A stretch of 64,000 nt of DNA from Aquibacillus salsiterrae (GTDB lineage Bacteria > Bacillota > Bacilli > Bacillales > Amphibacillaceae). The translations under genes and the position numbers were made by a program. The DNA is taken from NCBI RefSeq assembly GCF_028416595.1, contig NZ_JAMQKC010000003.1:310001-374000 (forward strand). Direction: 5' to 3'. Positions 47,104 through 55,625 of this stretch are shown here, in pieces; the first letter of the stretch is position 1; each line of letters opens with the position of its first letter. The notes beneath the pieces are model-generated. The model made no database searches. It worked only from the letters and a program-made list of their open reading frames with translations, and was not told the origin of the DNA.

Positions 47104-47184
47104 TTATCCCCTATCAAAAATACTAAACCCCATAAAAGTCAGTAAAATTACGATGCTTATAATGGAAAACACTACATCTAACAT
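47104..47184 (-). CDS. Small 26-aa membrane peptide
   Basis: A short ORF with a good AAGGAG site nine bases before its ATG and a terminator downstream. It encodes one hydrophobic helix, MLDVVFSIISIVILLTFMG, then FSIFDRG. After the stop the same frame goes on as RAILNPVQIVYIKQ, so a longer ancestor may have been cut short. Family unknown. Confidence 0.38.
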   Translation of the reverse strand: MLDVVFSIISIVILLTFMGFSIFDRG

Positions 47185-47372
47185 CCTTGTCAGCTCCTTA
47201 GTTATTATATATGTACAATAAATTACCACAACTAATATACTTTTCTTATTTTATCAAAAAACTTGTAATTTTTCACTCCTTTTAAAAAGAAAAACCCCCT
47301 CCCATTATGGTAGACTATTAATTACTGGGCTGGCATGTTAATGTTTCACCCTAGATTTAGAAAAGGTTGGTG

Positions 47373-48545
47373 ATGTTCATGCTACACTGTCCTTACTGTA
47401 GTGGATTTATAAAAGAAGAGGAAATTTACTGTGCTCAATGTGGCAAGAAAATTCCAGATGACATCGGAATGCGCTCTAGTAGACAAGCCAACCGATTATG
47501 GTTCCTTCCGTTTCTTATCCTATTGATAAGTTTGCTCAGTGTTGGAAGTTTTTATTTATATTTAGACAAAAAAGAAGAAAGAGCAAAGGAAAGCTATTCC
47601 ACTGGTGAAAAATTTGTAGTAAATGGAAATTATCAACAAGCTTTAGATGCATTCAAACTGGCAGTGGAGCAAAAGGCTAATTTTCCAACGGCACAAGAAA
47701 ATATAGCTTTCCTAGAAACGGCCATTGGGCTAAAAACTGATTTGAACAATGCAAATTCACTGACAAAAAAAAGTCAATATCAAGAGGCGCTCCAATTATT
47801 AAATAAAGCAGAGACAACCCTTAATAAATATGAAGGAGAAGCTGCGGAACAATTATTAGAGTTAATTAACAAGCAACGGCAATCCACTCAACTTGAGCAA
47901 CTAGAAGAGAATTTAGCTAATGACCCAACTGTGGACCAGTTAAAAACGCTGTTGTGGGAGGCTGAATCAATAGGAGATGCACGAGCAGACTCCATCGCCA
48001 ATACGATACGGAAACAAATTGTCTCGTTTGTGTTTTCTACTGCAAGTGAACAGCTAGCAAATAAAAACTTTACACACGCTCGAAATACTGTGGAAGATGG
48101 ACTTCAATACGCTCCTGATTCTGAAAAGTTAATTAGTTTTAAAACAACCATAGAGAAGGAAAAAACTGCATTTGAAATTGCCCAACAAAAGCGGATTGAA
48201 CAAGCAATTACTGCTGCTGAGGAAGAACGCCAAAAGAATAAAAATGATGCAGTAACATTGATTGACATCGAACTTGAACAAGACGAACAAGCAAATGTTG
48301 TTGTTAAAGGAAAAATAAGAAGTGTTGCCACAGTTCCTATTAACACCATTTCTGTAGAATACGTAATAACAGACGACCAAGATAATACGATGATAGAAAA
48401 TGAAGTGTATGTATACCCTGAGACGCTATACCCTGAGGAAGAGGGTAAGTTTGAATATACACACTTTGATAAGAACGATAATATGAGTCAGTTAGATAAG
48501 GCTACAAATGTAAAGGTTAAGAAGATTAAATGGTTTCTAGACTGA
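47373..48545 (+). CDS. Zinc-ribbon membrane protein with extracellular helical repeats
   Basis: A 390-residue protein. A cytoplasmic zinc ribbon (Cys6, Cys9, Cys20, Cys23) is followed by one membrane helix (about 42-64). The rest is outside: TPR-like helical segments (about 75-170, with NGNYQQALDAF and SQYQEALQLL), a long coiled coil (to about 285, rich in Glu/Lys/Gln) and a C-terminal beta-rich domain (290-390). The layout recalls YvbJ/TcaA-type proteins. The start is the ATG at 47373, six bases after AAAAGG. It is followed 22 bases later by a membrane-anchored protease. Function unknown; possibly a surface sensor or scaffold. Confidence 0.75.
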   Translation: MFMLHCPYCSGFIKEEEIYCAQCGKKIPDDIGMRSSRQANRLWFLPFLILLISLLSVGSFYLYLDKKEERAKESYSTGEKFVVNGNYQQALDAFKLAVEQKANFPTAQENIAFLETAIGLKTDLNNANSLTKKSQYQEALQLLNKAETTLNKYEGEAAEQLLELINKQRQSTQLEQLEENLANDPTVDQLKTLLWEAESIGDARADSIANTIRKQIVSFVFSTASEQLANKNFTHARNTVEDGLQYAPDSEKLISFKTTIEKEKTAFEIAQQKRIEQAITAAEEERQKNKNDAVTLIDIELEQDEQANVVVKGKIRSVATVPINTISVEYVITDDQDNTMIENEVYVYPETLYPEEEGKFEYTHFDKNDNMSQLDKATNVKVKKIKWFLD

Positions 48546-48567
48546 AACTAGTGAGCGGAGTGGTTTC

Positions 48568-49725
48568 ATGATTAAATCTCATAAAGTGTTATTTCCTATT
48601 ACCTTAAGCATTATTCTAATCATACTCACTGTTTTGCTCATGGTAAGAATCAATATAAACTGGAAAGAAACACCTATCACCATCAAGAACACGTTAGCAA
48701 TGGAGGCAACTACAGAGAAAAACAAAGACCTCCAAACAATCATACACGAATCCCAAAAAAATGTTGTTCAAATTGAAGCAACTGGGCAATTCAGCCAAAA
48801 AATCGGTTCTGGGTTCTTATACAACGATAAAGGGGATATCATTACAAACGCTCATGTTATCGAAGAAGCAGATTCCATTACAGTAAAACTAGCTAACGCA
48901 AAAACCTATCCCGCGGCTTTAGTTGGTAGTAGTAAAAAAAATGATGTGGCAGTCATTAGGGTACCTGAGTTAAGTAGTCAACCCCCTGTAGATATAGATG
49001 CACAATATAATGTCGAATTAGGCAATGATATTATCGCCTTAGGTAGCCCATTAGGATTTCAAAATTCAGTGAGTCTGGGCATTATTTCGGGTACTGACCG
49101 GACATTTAATATCGACGATTATGACTATTCTGACGTATATCAAATCTCAGCTTCCATTATACAGGGTAACAGTGGCGGGCCATTGATTGACCGCGCTACA
49201 GGTAAAGTGATCGCTATTAATGCTGCCGGCTCTGAGGAAGGAAGTATTGGCTTTAGCATTCCGATAAGTAGTGTGATTGAGCAAGTGAATAAGTGGTCAA
49301 AAGAAGCGGATTCCAAGGACTTAATATATGATACATCTTCACCAAATAAGATAAATCCAAAAGAAATGAAAAGTGATGCTAGCTATATAGCTAATTATTT
49401 CTTTGATAGTCTTGCAATCCGCGATTATTTAAATGCTTATGCACTTTTAGGAAGTGATTGGCAGACCAAAACAAATTATCAAGCCTTTCGTCAGGATTAT
49501 CTGTATTTCGTTGATTTAAAAGTAGAAGAGCAATCCAATACTTTTAACGACAAAACTAAACAGGTTGATTTAGTCTATAACGTTCAAACAAAAGTGAAAA
49601 AACCGAACCAAGAGATAAAGGTTGAAATCTATACCTTCGAATTCTTAATCGGGAAAGAAAATGACCAATTGAAAATTTTAAATGGTGAAAGAAAACTCGC
49701 TGGCACTAAAGAAGAAGATCAGTAA
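48568..49725 (+). CDS. Membrane-anchored trypsin-like (HtrA-type) serine protease
   Basis: A 385-residue S1C-like protease. One N-terminal membrane anchor (7-27) and an intact triad: His96 in NAHV, Asp126 in NDVAVI, Ser202 in GNSGGP. There is no PDZ domain; instead about 130 residues form a distinct C-terminal domain with FFDSLAIRDYLNAYALL and a beta-rich end, similar to snoaL/DUF-type binding folds. ATG behind GGAGTGG, 22 bases after the zinc-ribbon gene, so one operon. It probably acts outside the cell on stress-damaged or partner proteins. Confidence 0.85.
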   Translation: MIKSHKVLFPITLSIILIILTVLLMVRININWKETPITIKNTLAMEATTEKNKDLQTIIHESQKNVVQIEATGQFSQKIGSGFLYNDKGDIITNAHVIEEADSITVKLANAKTYPAALVGSSKKNDVAVIRVPELSSQPPVDIDAQYNVELGNDIIALGSPLGFQNSVSLGIISGTDRTFNIDDYDYSDVYQISASIIQGNSGGPLIDRATGKVIAINAAGSEEGSIGFSIPISSVIEQVNKWSKEADSKDLIYDTSSPNKINPKEMKSDASYIANYFFDSLAIRDYLNAYALLGSDWQTKTNYQAFRQDYLYFVDLKVEEQSNTFNDKTKQVDLVYNVQTKVKKPNQEIKVEIYTFEFLIGKENDQLKILNGERKLAGTKEEDQ

Positions 49726-49762
49726 CGAAAATATCGGAACCTTTATCTAATTCATAGAAAGA

Positions 49763-49799
49763 TAAAAAGAATGTCCTCTAAACGAGTGACATTCTTTTT
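49763..49799. terminator. Bidirectional terminator between the protease and ywpF
   Basis: AAAAAGAATGTC with complement around a 12-base loop, T run on the plus strand. Confidence 0.85.
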
Positions 49800-49804
49800 A
49801 TTTG

Positions 49805-50215
49805 TTAAACTCTATCTTTAAACTCATCTAACAACTCTTCGCCTTGATAACCCTCATCGATAAGTAACCTTAACGTCCGCTCAATTTGCCCTTTTTTCCG
49901 ATCAATTAACGATCCTAAAAATAATACATTTATGTGCTCATCCATTTTATTTATCGATAAGATGGAACACATAAACGTCGCAGGTTGATTACTTGGCTTT
50001 GTAATTTTAGCCTGTAACATAAACTCCTCATTTTTCTCATTTAACTCATTGAAATATTTCGCATAATTTCGGTTCAGAAGCGCTTCAATAACCCAATGGT
50101 TTTTCTCATCTTCCCGGTCGATAATAAGGCCATCTACTAATGGGATGTTACTGACAATAATTTCTTCATTTTTGTCCTCAAGTAAGTCCAACGAAATAAG
50201 TTTAAAAGTCTTCAT
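49805..50215 (-). CDS. ywpF: YwpF-like protein
   Basis: A 136-residue soluble protein resembling B. subtilis YwpF. MKTFKLISLDLLE, IPLVDGLIIDREDEKNHW (about 24-41) and the C-terminal DEGYQGEELLDEFKD match the family. Function unknown. ATG at 50215 with GGGAG upstream. Convergent with the protease gene. Confidence 0.78.
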   Translation of the reverse strand: MKTFKLISLDLLEDKNEEIIVSNIPLVDGLIIDREDEKNHWVIEALLNRNYAKYFNELNEKNEEFMLQAKITKPSNQPATFMCSILSINKMDEHINVLFLGSLIDRKKGQIERTLRLLIDEGYQGEELLDEFKDRV

Positions 50216-50504
50216 GGGATCTCCCTTCCCTTTTTATCTATTTTACCATCCCCTAGTAATTAGGAAAACTTTTTTTAAGCGCTAGACATCTGAAGGAAAG
50301 CAGTCGAATTCCTAGAAGCATTTCTTAATGCCAAGCCTTAGTCCCTCGAGGAGCTATATTCGGAGTAAAGATTCCCTGATTTTCATATTAAAAAGATGCA
50401 ACAAGACTACCTCGCGCATTCTCCGCATTTTCTATCAATAAACATTGATTATTCAATGTTTTTATGTTATATTAAAATTTAAAAAAACAAAAGGAATGAC
50501 GCTC

Positions 50505-50732
50505 ATGGGAAGTCTAGAATTTATGGTACTACTCCTTGTATTTGGACTAAATACATTTTGGAGTCTGCTGAACTTTAAAAATAAAAAATACTTATTACAA
50601 GTTGTTTCAGGTATTGTAAGCATTACTGTCAGCGCCTTTTTCGCTTGGACAATTGGCCCACTTATGCTGGCAATTGGGGTTATCCAATTATTCATTGGGG
50701 CTATGAACTCACGTCCAAGTAAAACCTTTTGA
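50505..50732 (+). CDS. Small three-helix membrane protein
   Basis: A 75-residue hydrophobic protein: helices about 4-22, 31-50 and 50-67, the last with FFAWTIGPLMLAIGVIQLFIG. The frame extends upstream to 50445, but AAAGGA nine bases before the ATG at 50505 sets the start. Family not recognised. The neighbouring gap 50216-50504 has only a very diverged repeat trace (TTAAGCGCTAGACATC near 50275). Confidence 0.5.
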   Translation: MGSLEFMVLLLVFGLNTFWSLLNFKNKKYLLQVVSGIVSITVSAFFAWTIGPLMLAIGVIQLFIGAMNSRPSKTF

Positions 50733-51123
50733 AAAATTCTTAATCTTCTAGCAGTAACTGCAATTTATCCGCAATCGTTGTAAACACCGCAGAAATATTT
50801 CCACTTAAATCGAACTCCAAAAGAAATAACAGGTACTTAGGGGATATAAATCATGCGTTGATTTACTATCCCCTTTTTATCATTCCAGAAGAAGACCCCA
50901 TCCTCATGGACGTATGATAAACGCCACTAATCCAAGCGGTAAGGTTGTTAAGTGGCGAGAGGGTTCAAAGTGGTCACTTATAAGGGGTAAGAAAAAAATC
51001 CGGGAGATGTATTACCTCTCCGCTTTTCTTCTAAAATAGGGTTACCATATCTCCTTGATAGGATTAGTTACGGCTAAAATGTGGAATATAACTATTTATA
51101 GAACAAATTAGGAGGCTTTTTGT
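50733..51123. other. Gap with a terminator and possible gene fragments
   Basis: 391 bases. A terminator-like stem (GGGGATA and TAAATCA with complements, one bulge, then TTTTT) at 50838-50878 points plus. A second hairpin near 50995-51030 with TTTTTTT faces minus. Minus-strand 50737-50850 reads as a protein-like tail (KYLLFLLEFDLSGNISAV, then TTIADKLQLLLED), and plus-strand 50914 onward reads NPSGKVVKWREGSKWSL without a ribosome site. They may be remnants of lost genes; no intact gene is called. Confidence 0.35.
50838..50878 (+). terminator. Terminator-like hairpin
   Basis: A 14-bp stem with one bulge and a four-base loop followed by TTTTT; probably ends the transcript of the 75-aa membrane gene. 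Confidence 0.7.
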
Positions 51124-51390
51124 ATGTCACAAAGAGATAACGCTGACCTTAAATTAGGAAGGTACGACATTTTTTTTAAAAAACCCTATCAAATCTTGTA
51201 TAATGTAAATGACCTTCTCATTGCTTTATGGTTTTTAGTTGGGAGTATTTTCTTTTTATTTGATGAATGGAAAAACGCTGGTGTATGGCTTTTTATCCTT
51301 GGAAGCGGTCAACTCGGTGTCAGACCGTTAATAAGAATCATCCATTCGATTCATTTAAATAAACATCTAAGAAATAAAAAACAAAAATAA
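51124..51390 (+). CDS. YrhK-domain protein
   Basis: An 88-residue membrane protein with a YrhK-like domain. LKLGRYDIFFKKPYQILYNVNDLLIALWF, read as KLGRYDIFFKKPYQIL plus NDLLIALWF, is the typical opening, then two helices and VRPLIRIIHSIHL near the end. Function unknown. ATG behind AGGAGG. The following lipoprotein gene starts within 30 bases, so they may share a transcript. Confidence 0.72.
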   Translation: MSQRDNADLKLGRYDIFFKKPYQILYNVNDLLIALWFLVGSIFFLFDEWKNAGVWLFILGSGQLGVRPLIRIIHSIHLNKHLRNKKQK

Positions 51391-51416
51391 ATAATAATCA
51401 GGAGTGTTTGGATTTT

Positions 51417-52139
51417 ATGCAAAATTTACTGCTGTTTTTTTTACTTGCCTTTTTACTTGCTGCGTGTTCCAACGAAACACCCGCTATAACAAAAGTAGAA
51501 TCAGATGAAACGAATAAGGAACAAAGTCCCGTTTTAATTGAAAAGGAGAAAGAAAGTAAAAGCGATGAAGAAGTAGAAAGGTCAATTGAATTTAATTTAC
51601 CTAAAGAGCAAGTTTTAATAAACCTTGATCAGGTAACCATTTTAAAACAGTATCTAGCGGGCATTACCAACAAACGCTTCGAAATAAATCAAATGCAATT
51701 ATCTCAAGTCCTTGACTTTGAATCTTTATACTTATTACGTTTTTCCTGTAGACAGGATACGTGCTCTTATCTTTTACTAGACCAAGATGGTGATGGTCGG
51801 TCCTTCTTGTTAGAAGACTTAACTAAATTAGACAAAATACAAACCAGTTCGGACAAAGAAAAACTTTTGTTCACATTCAATCGTGTGGAGGATGAAATTG
51901 AAAATCCGTCAACAAAATTACTTGTCATGGATTTAGCTAGTTGGAAACCAGTTCCTTTAGTGAACGAGCAATTCAATGGTAATCTTAATACGTATCAAAC
52001 AAATATAGCTAATGCAGAGTGGAAAAATGACAATACTTTATCAATTAAATTGGAAAATACAGCAGTTGCACCACCCAAAGAGAATAACAAAACGGAAGAC
52101 GGCACAACAATCGAAATTAATTTAGAGAATATGAAGTAA
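51417..52139 (+). CDS. Lipoprotein of unknown function
   Basis: A 240-residue lipoprotein with a hydrophobic signal and lipobox LAAC (about Cys16), then an acidic Glu/Lys linker. The mature region is largely beta, with LLRFSCRQDTCSYLLLD and LLVMDLASWKPVPLV; two Cys could form a disulfide. Family not recognised. The frame opens with a TTG at 51408 that is only three bases from AGGAG; the ATG at 51417 is preferred. The nitroreductase gene follows in 14 bases. Confidence 0.68.
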   Translation: MQNLLLFFLLAFLLAACSNETPAITKVESDETNKEQSPVLIEKEKESKSDEEVERSIEFNLPKEQVLINLDQVTILKQYLAGITNKRFEINQMQLSQVLDFESLYLLRFSCRQDTCSYLLLDQDGDGRSFLLEDLTKLDKIQTSSDKEKLLFTFNRVEDEIENPSTKLLVMDLASWKPVPLVNEQFNGNLNTYQTNIANAEWKNDNTLSIKLENTAVAPPKENNKTEDGTTIEINLENMK

Positions 52140-52153
52140 GGAGAATCACCATC

Positions 52154-52900
52154 ATGAATAATCAAATTGAAACATTACTTTCTCACCGTTCAATCAGAAA
52201 GTTTACAAAGAAGAAACTTTCAAATGAGCAAATTCAGACGATATTACAAGCAGCAAGCATGGCTTCAACCTCTAGCTATATGATGGCCTACACCATAATT
52301 GGGGTTACTGATGAAATAAAAAAAGAAAAATTAGCTTCCATTTCCGGCCAACCTTATGTGAAAGAAAACGGTCATTTGCTAATATTCTGTGCAGATCTTA
52401 ATCGTAATACATTATTCGCCGATCAAACAGACCTTGAAAAAATGAAGGTTAATTTAGAAAATACAGAACACTTTTTAGTTGCTACTATTGACGCTTCGCT
52501 CGCAGCCCAAAACGCAGCCATTGCAGCAGAAGCGTTAGGACTTGGCATTTGTTATTTAGGCAGTATTCGAAATAACATTGAAGAAGTAGATCGTTTGTTG
52601 AATTTACCCAATTATGTCATTCCCTTATTCGGCATGGCTATCGGTGAACCTGATTACTCTCCTGAAAAAAAACCGCGATTACCAATTGATGCTTTTTACT
52701 CTGAAAATAGTTATATGGACGAGAAGGTTACCGAAAAGTCATTAAATGATTTTGATCAGACAATAGCATCTTATTATCAATCTCGATCATCTAATAATCG
52801 AAATGATTTTTGGACTGACCAGATGAAACGCAAATTAATCAAACCAAACAGAGAAGATGTCGGCCCTTATACAAAAACAAAAAAACTTAACAAAAGTTAA
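52154..52900 (+). CDS. NADPH-dependent nitroreductase, NfsA/NfrA type
   Basis: A 248-residue FMN oxidoreductase. SHRSIRKFTKKKL (10-22) carries the FMN phosphate-binding Arg residues, AASMASTSSYMMAY and EALGLGICYLGSIRNN (about 130-145) are typical of the NfsA/FRP subgroup, and GMAIGEP follows. The usual C-terminal Arg/Lys-rich NADPH arm is present (MKRKLIKPNRED). It probably reduces quinones or nitro compounds. ATG behind AAGGAGAA. Confidence 0.88.
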   Translation: MNNQIETLLSHRSIRKFTKKKLSNEQIQTILQAASMASTSSYMMAYTIIGVTDEIKKEKLASISGQPYVKENGHLLIFCADLNRNTLFADQTDLEKMKVNLENTEHFLVATIDASLAAQNAAIAAEALGLGICYLGSIRNNIEEVDRLLNLPNYVIPLFGMAIGEPDYSPEKKPRLPIDAFYSENSYMDEKVTEKSLNDFDQTIASYYQSRSSNNRNDFWTDQMKRKLIKPNREDVGPYTKTKKLNKS

Positions 52901-52960
52901 CTTTAAACCTCCCGATCCCCTACCACATATAATAAGGCATGAAAAAATACATTAAAAACT

Positions 52961-53022
52961 AAGAAAAGCGCAGGGTGCCGGAGCTAGACAGCTCTTGGAT
53001 TTTTTGTACTTTCTTATCTTGT
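52961..53022 (+). repeat. Dispersed intergenic repeat, short copy o
   Basis: AAGAAAAGCGCAGGGTGCC, GGAGCTAGACAGCTCTTGG and a tail GTACTTTCTTATCTTG; the minimal left-plus-right form. It abuts a terminator. Confidence 0.85.
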
Positions 53023-53023
53023 T

Positions 53024-53067
53024 AAAAAAGGAAGAAACGTTTAATCATGAACGTTTCTTCCTTTTTT
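53024..53067 (+). terminator. Intrinsic terminator of the yrhK-lipoprotein-nitroreductase unit
   Basis: AAAAAAGGAAGAAACGTT with complement around a seven-base loop, ending in six T. Confidence 0.92.
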
Positions 53068-53162
53068 AAGTTTCAAGCAATTTTTGCTATGTATATTATT
53101 GTATATCATTAGCAAACCTATAAATGTTTCAAAATAAAAAAAATACTTATTGGGGTGTCAGC

Positions 53163-53633
53163 ATGAAACATTTTTTCATCGGTTTATTAGCCCTGTCCTT
53201 TTCTTTTATGACTTTATCAGGATGTACTTCGAACGAAGAAGACAATCGCCTATCACTTCGTGGTCCAACAGAAGATATAACAAAGATAAGTAATCCTAGT
53301 ACACCTGACCAATCACTGACGAATAAGGCTAAAGAACTTTTACGAACACAGGATGAAGTAACTGCTGTACGAGGAATAAATATAGACAATCAATTAGTCT
53401 TGGCAATTAATGTTAAACAAATTAATCAGTTTACAGAACGTAAATTAGAAAAAAAACTTAAAAAAGAATTAGAAAACATATACGAAGGGGTCACTGTAGA
53501 CGTATCATCAGATCAAAAAATTTTCATTGAACTTGACAAACTAGAAAAAAAACTACAAAACACTACTTACGATAAACAGCAATTACAAAAGCAATACAAC
53601 GACATCAAAAACTTAATCGATGATGAAGCTTAA
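53163..53633 (+). CDS. yhcN: YhcN/YlaJ family spore lipoprotein, spoVA-linked
   Basis: A 156-residue lipoprotein (lipobox LSGC, about Cys21). The body holds a YhcN/YlaJ-type domain: QDEVTAVRGINIDNQLVLAINV, a Lys/Glu-rich helix and VTVDVSSDQKIFIELDKL. The frame extends upstream to 53124, but the ATG at 53163 with GGGGTG upstream gives a proper signal peptide. It lies 16 bases before spoVAC in one operon, an arrangement seen in several Bacillaceae, so a role in spore germination or DPA handling is likely. Confidence 0.82.
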   Translation: MKHFFIGLLALSFSFMTLSGCTSNEEDNRLSLRGPTEDITKISNPSTPDQSLTNKAKELLRTQDEVTAVRGINIDNQLVLAINVKQINQFTERKLEKKLKKELENIYEGVTVDVSSDQKIFIELDKLEKKLQNTTYDKQQLQKQYNDIKNLIDDEA

Positions 53634-53649
53634 CAAGTGAGGGTAGTCT

Positions 53650-54126
53650 ATGACAAAGAAGAATAACAATCTTTCCAAACAACAAAAGGAATATCAAACA
53701 TTTGAAAAACAAAGAGAGACAAAAAGACCAGTAGTTAAAAATTGTATAAAAGCATTCTTAATCGGAGGATCAATCTGTACAATCGGTCAAGCAATCTCCA
53801 CTTTTTACATGTATTACTTTAATTTCACTGAACAAACTGTCGGGAATCCAACAGTTGCAACTCTAATTTTTATTACGATGTTACTTACTGGATTTGGGGT
53901 GTATGACCATATCGCACAAGTTGCGGGTGCAGGAACAGCAGTCCCTGTAACAGGGTTTGGTAACGCGGTAATCTCAGCAGCAATTGAACATAGAACTGAG
54001 GGATATGTGTTAGGTGTTGGCGGAAACATGTTTAAACTAGCTGGTTCTGTCATTCTTTTTGGTGTGTTTTCTTCCTTTGTTATTGCTTTAATTAAAACAA
54101 TCCTAATGCAGTGGGGTGGATTTTGA
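53650..54126 (+). CDS. spoVAC: Stage V sporulation protein AC
   Basis: A 158-residue integral membrane protein with four helices. KAFLIGGSICTIGQAI (about 34-49), FGVYDHIAQVAGAGTAVPVTGFGN (read as VYDHIAQVAGAGTAVPVTG, about 85-103) and GNMFKLAGSVI are SpoVAC signatures. SpoVAC is part of the spore inner-membrane channel for Ca-dipicolinate and has mechanosensitive behaviour. ATG after GAGGG. The stop overlaps the spoVAD start by one base. Confidence 0.95.
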   Translation: MTKKNNNLSKQQKEYQTFEKQRETKRPVVKNCIKAFLIGGSICTIGQAISTFYMYYFNFTEQTVGNPTVATLIFITMLLTGFGVYDHIAQVAGAGTAVPVTGFGNAVISAAIEHRTEGYVLGVGGNMFKLAGSVILFGVFSSFVIALIKTILMQWGGF

Positions 54127-55133
54127 TGTTGAACGGACAACGAACATGGATATTCGAAAATCAGCCGGTAATCATTTCTACCGGAACAGTTGGTGGCCCT
54201 TTTGAGGCAAATGGGAATATCCCTCAAGATTTTGATTTACTCCATGATGACTTATGGATGGGACAAGACTCATTTGAGAAAGCTCACACTTTACTAATGG
54301 ATGAAGCGAGTCAAAAAGCAATGGAAAAAGCAAACATATCCAAAGACCAGGTACAGTTTTTTCTTGGTGGTGATTTAATAAACCAAATAACTCCAACTAG
54401 TTTCGCAGCTAGAAAATTAGGGTCTCCATATCTCGGATTGTTCGGCGCATGCTCAACGTCGATGGAAGGTCTTGCTTTGAGTGCATTTTTAGTTGATAAA
54501 AAAGGGGCAAACTATTGTCTAACTGGCGCTGCTAGCCACAATGCTGCCGTCGAAAAACAATTCCGTTACCCTACAGAGTACGGCGGCCAAAAACCACCAA
54601 CAGCACAATGGACAGTAACAGGTGCTGGCTGTGCTTTAGTTAGTGATACAGGTGTTGGTCCAAAAGTCACCTCAGCAACAATTGGTAAAGTAGTTGATAT
54701 GGGCCTAACTGATCCTTTTAATATGGGAGGAGCAATGGCACCAGCAGCAGTAGATACGATTGAGGCTCATTTGAAAGAAAGAGGCGTAGATGCATCGTAT
54801 TATGATTTAATCATAACAGGAGACCTTGCTAAAGTCGGCAGAGACATAGCATTAGACTTATTCAAGAAAAATAATACGAATATAAAAGAGGAGCAATTTG
54901 TTGATTGCGGCCTAACCATTTATAAAAGCGACCAACCTGTTCTAGCTGGTGCGAGTGGAGCAGGTTGTTCTGCAACTGTTACGTACGGGCATTTTTTAAA
55001 TAGAATGAAACAAGGTGAATTAAATCGTATTTTAGTAGTCGCAACAGGGGCACTACTGTCACCATTAACCACACAACAAAAGGAAAGCATTCCGTGTATA
55101 GCTCATGCAGTTTCAATTGAAAATGGAGGGTGA
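54126..55133 (+). CDS. spoVAD: Stage V sporulation protein AD
   Basis: A 335-residue thiolase-fold protein that binds dipicolinic acid. FGACSTSMEGLALSAF (about 106-121), AASHNAAVEKQFRYPTEYGG, read here in parts, and VVATGALLSP are diagnostic; a Cys stands in the thiolase active-site position but the family is not catalytic. The frame opens with a GTG at 54111, but the ATG at 54126 overlaps the spoVAC stop (TGATG) and matches the family's start. Confidence 0.95.
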   Translation: MLNGQRTWIFENQPVIISTGTVGGPFEANGNIPQDFDLLHDDLWMGQDSFEKAHTLLMDEASQKAMEKANISKDQVQFFLGGDLINQITPTSFAARKLGSPYLGLFGACSTSMEGLALSAFLVDKKGANYCLTGAASHNAAVEKQFRYPTEYGGQKPPTAQWTVTGAGCALVSDTGVGPKVTSATIGKVVDMGLTDPFNMGGAMAPAAVDTIEAHLKERGVDASYYDLIITGDLAKVGRDIALDLFKKNNTNIKEEQFVDCGLTIYKSDQPVLAGASGAGCSATVTYGHFLNRMKQGELNRILVVATGALLSPLTTQQKESIPCIAHAVSIENGG

Positions 55134-55138
55134 TTCTA

Positions 55139-55489
55139 ATGGTTTTTCTTTGGGCTTTCCTAATAGGAGGGTTGATTTGTGTTATTGGGCAAATTATGTT
55201 TGATGTCTTTAAATTAAGCCCTGGACACACACTAAGTACATTAGTAGTTGTAGGTGCCATTCTTGGCGGCTTAGGAATTTATGACAACTTAATTGATTTT
55301 GCTGGTGCTGGTGCAACCGTACCAATTACAAGCTTTGGAAATTCCCTTGTTGGAGGCGCAATGGATGAAGCAGAACAACACGGCCTTATAGGTGTTGTTA
55401 CCGGAATGTTTAAGATGACTAGTTCAGGAATTACCTCAGCAATAATTTTCGGCATGATAGGTGCCCTTCTTTTTAAACCAAAAGGATAA
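55139..55489 (+). CDS. spoVAE: Stage V sporulation protein AE
   Basis: A 116-residue membrane protein with four helices. FLIGGLICVIGQIMFDV near the start, then LIDFAGAGATVPITSFGNSL (about 52-71) and GMFKMTSSGITSAI match SpoVAEb. It completes the minimal DPA channel set with AC and AD. GGAGGG nine bases before the ATG at 55139; the upstream in-frame GTG at 55130 lies in the end of spoVAD. No spoVAA, AB or AF is present here. Confidence 0.95.
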   Translation: MVFLWAFLIGGLICVIGQIMFDVFKLSPGHTLSTLVVVGAILGGLGIYDNLIDFAGAGATVPITSFGNSLVGGAMDEAEQHGLIGVVTGMFKMTSSGITSAIIFGMIGALLFKPKG

Positions 55490-55490
55490 G

Positions 55491-55585
55491 TAAAGCGCAA
55501 GTCGCGCCTTGCCGAGCCTAAAACAAGCTTAAATCAAGCCTCGACGTGGTGGTCTTTGCCACATAGAGGCTTGTCTTAGGTGTAA
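55491..55585 (+). repeat. Dispersed intergenic repeat, left-half copy p
   Basis: AAAGCGCAAGTCGCGCCTTG, CCTCGACGTGGTGGTC and TTTGCCACATAGAGGC. It has the left end and the GTGG/CCAC hairpin but not the GACAGCTC end, and begins right after the spoVAE stop. Confidence 0.8.
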
Positions 55586-55625
55586 ATCTATTCTCCTGCA
55601 ATCAATCTTAAGACTATATCTGTTT

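Noticed and set aside
46997-47221. 74-codon plus-strand ORF after the signal peptidase gene
   Set aside because: It begins inside a terminator hairpin and lacks a ribosome site; the opposite strand has the better small ORF.
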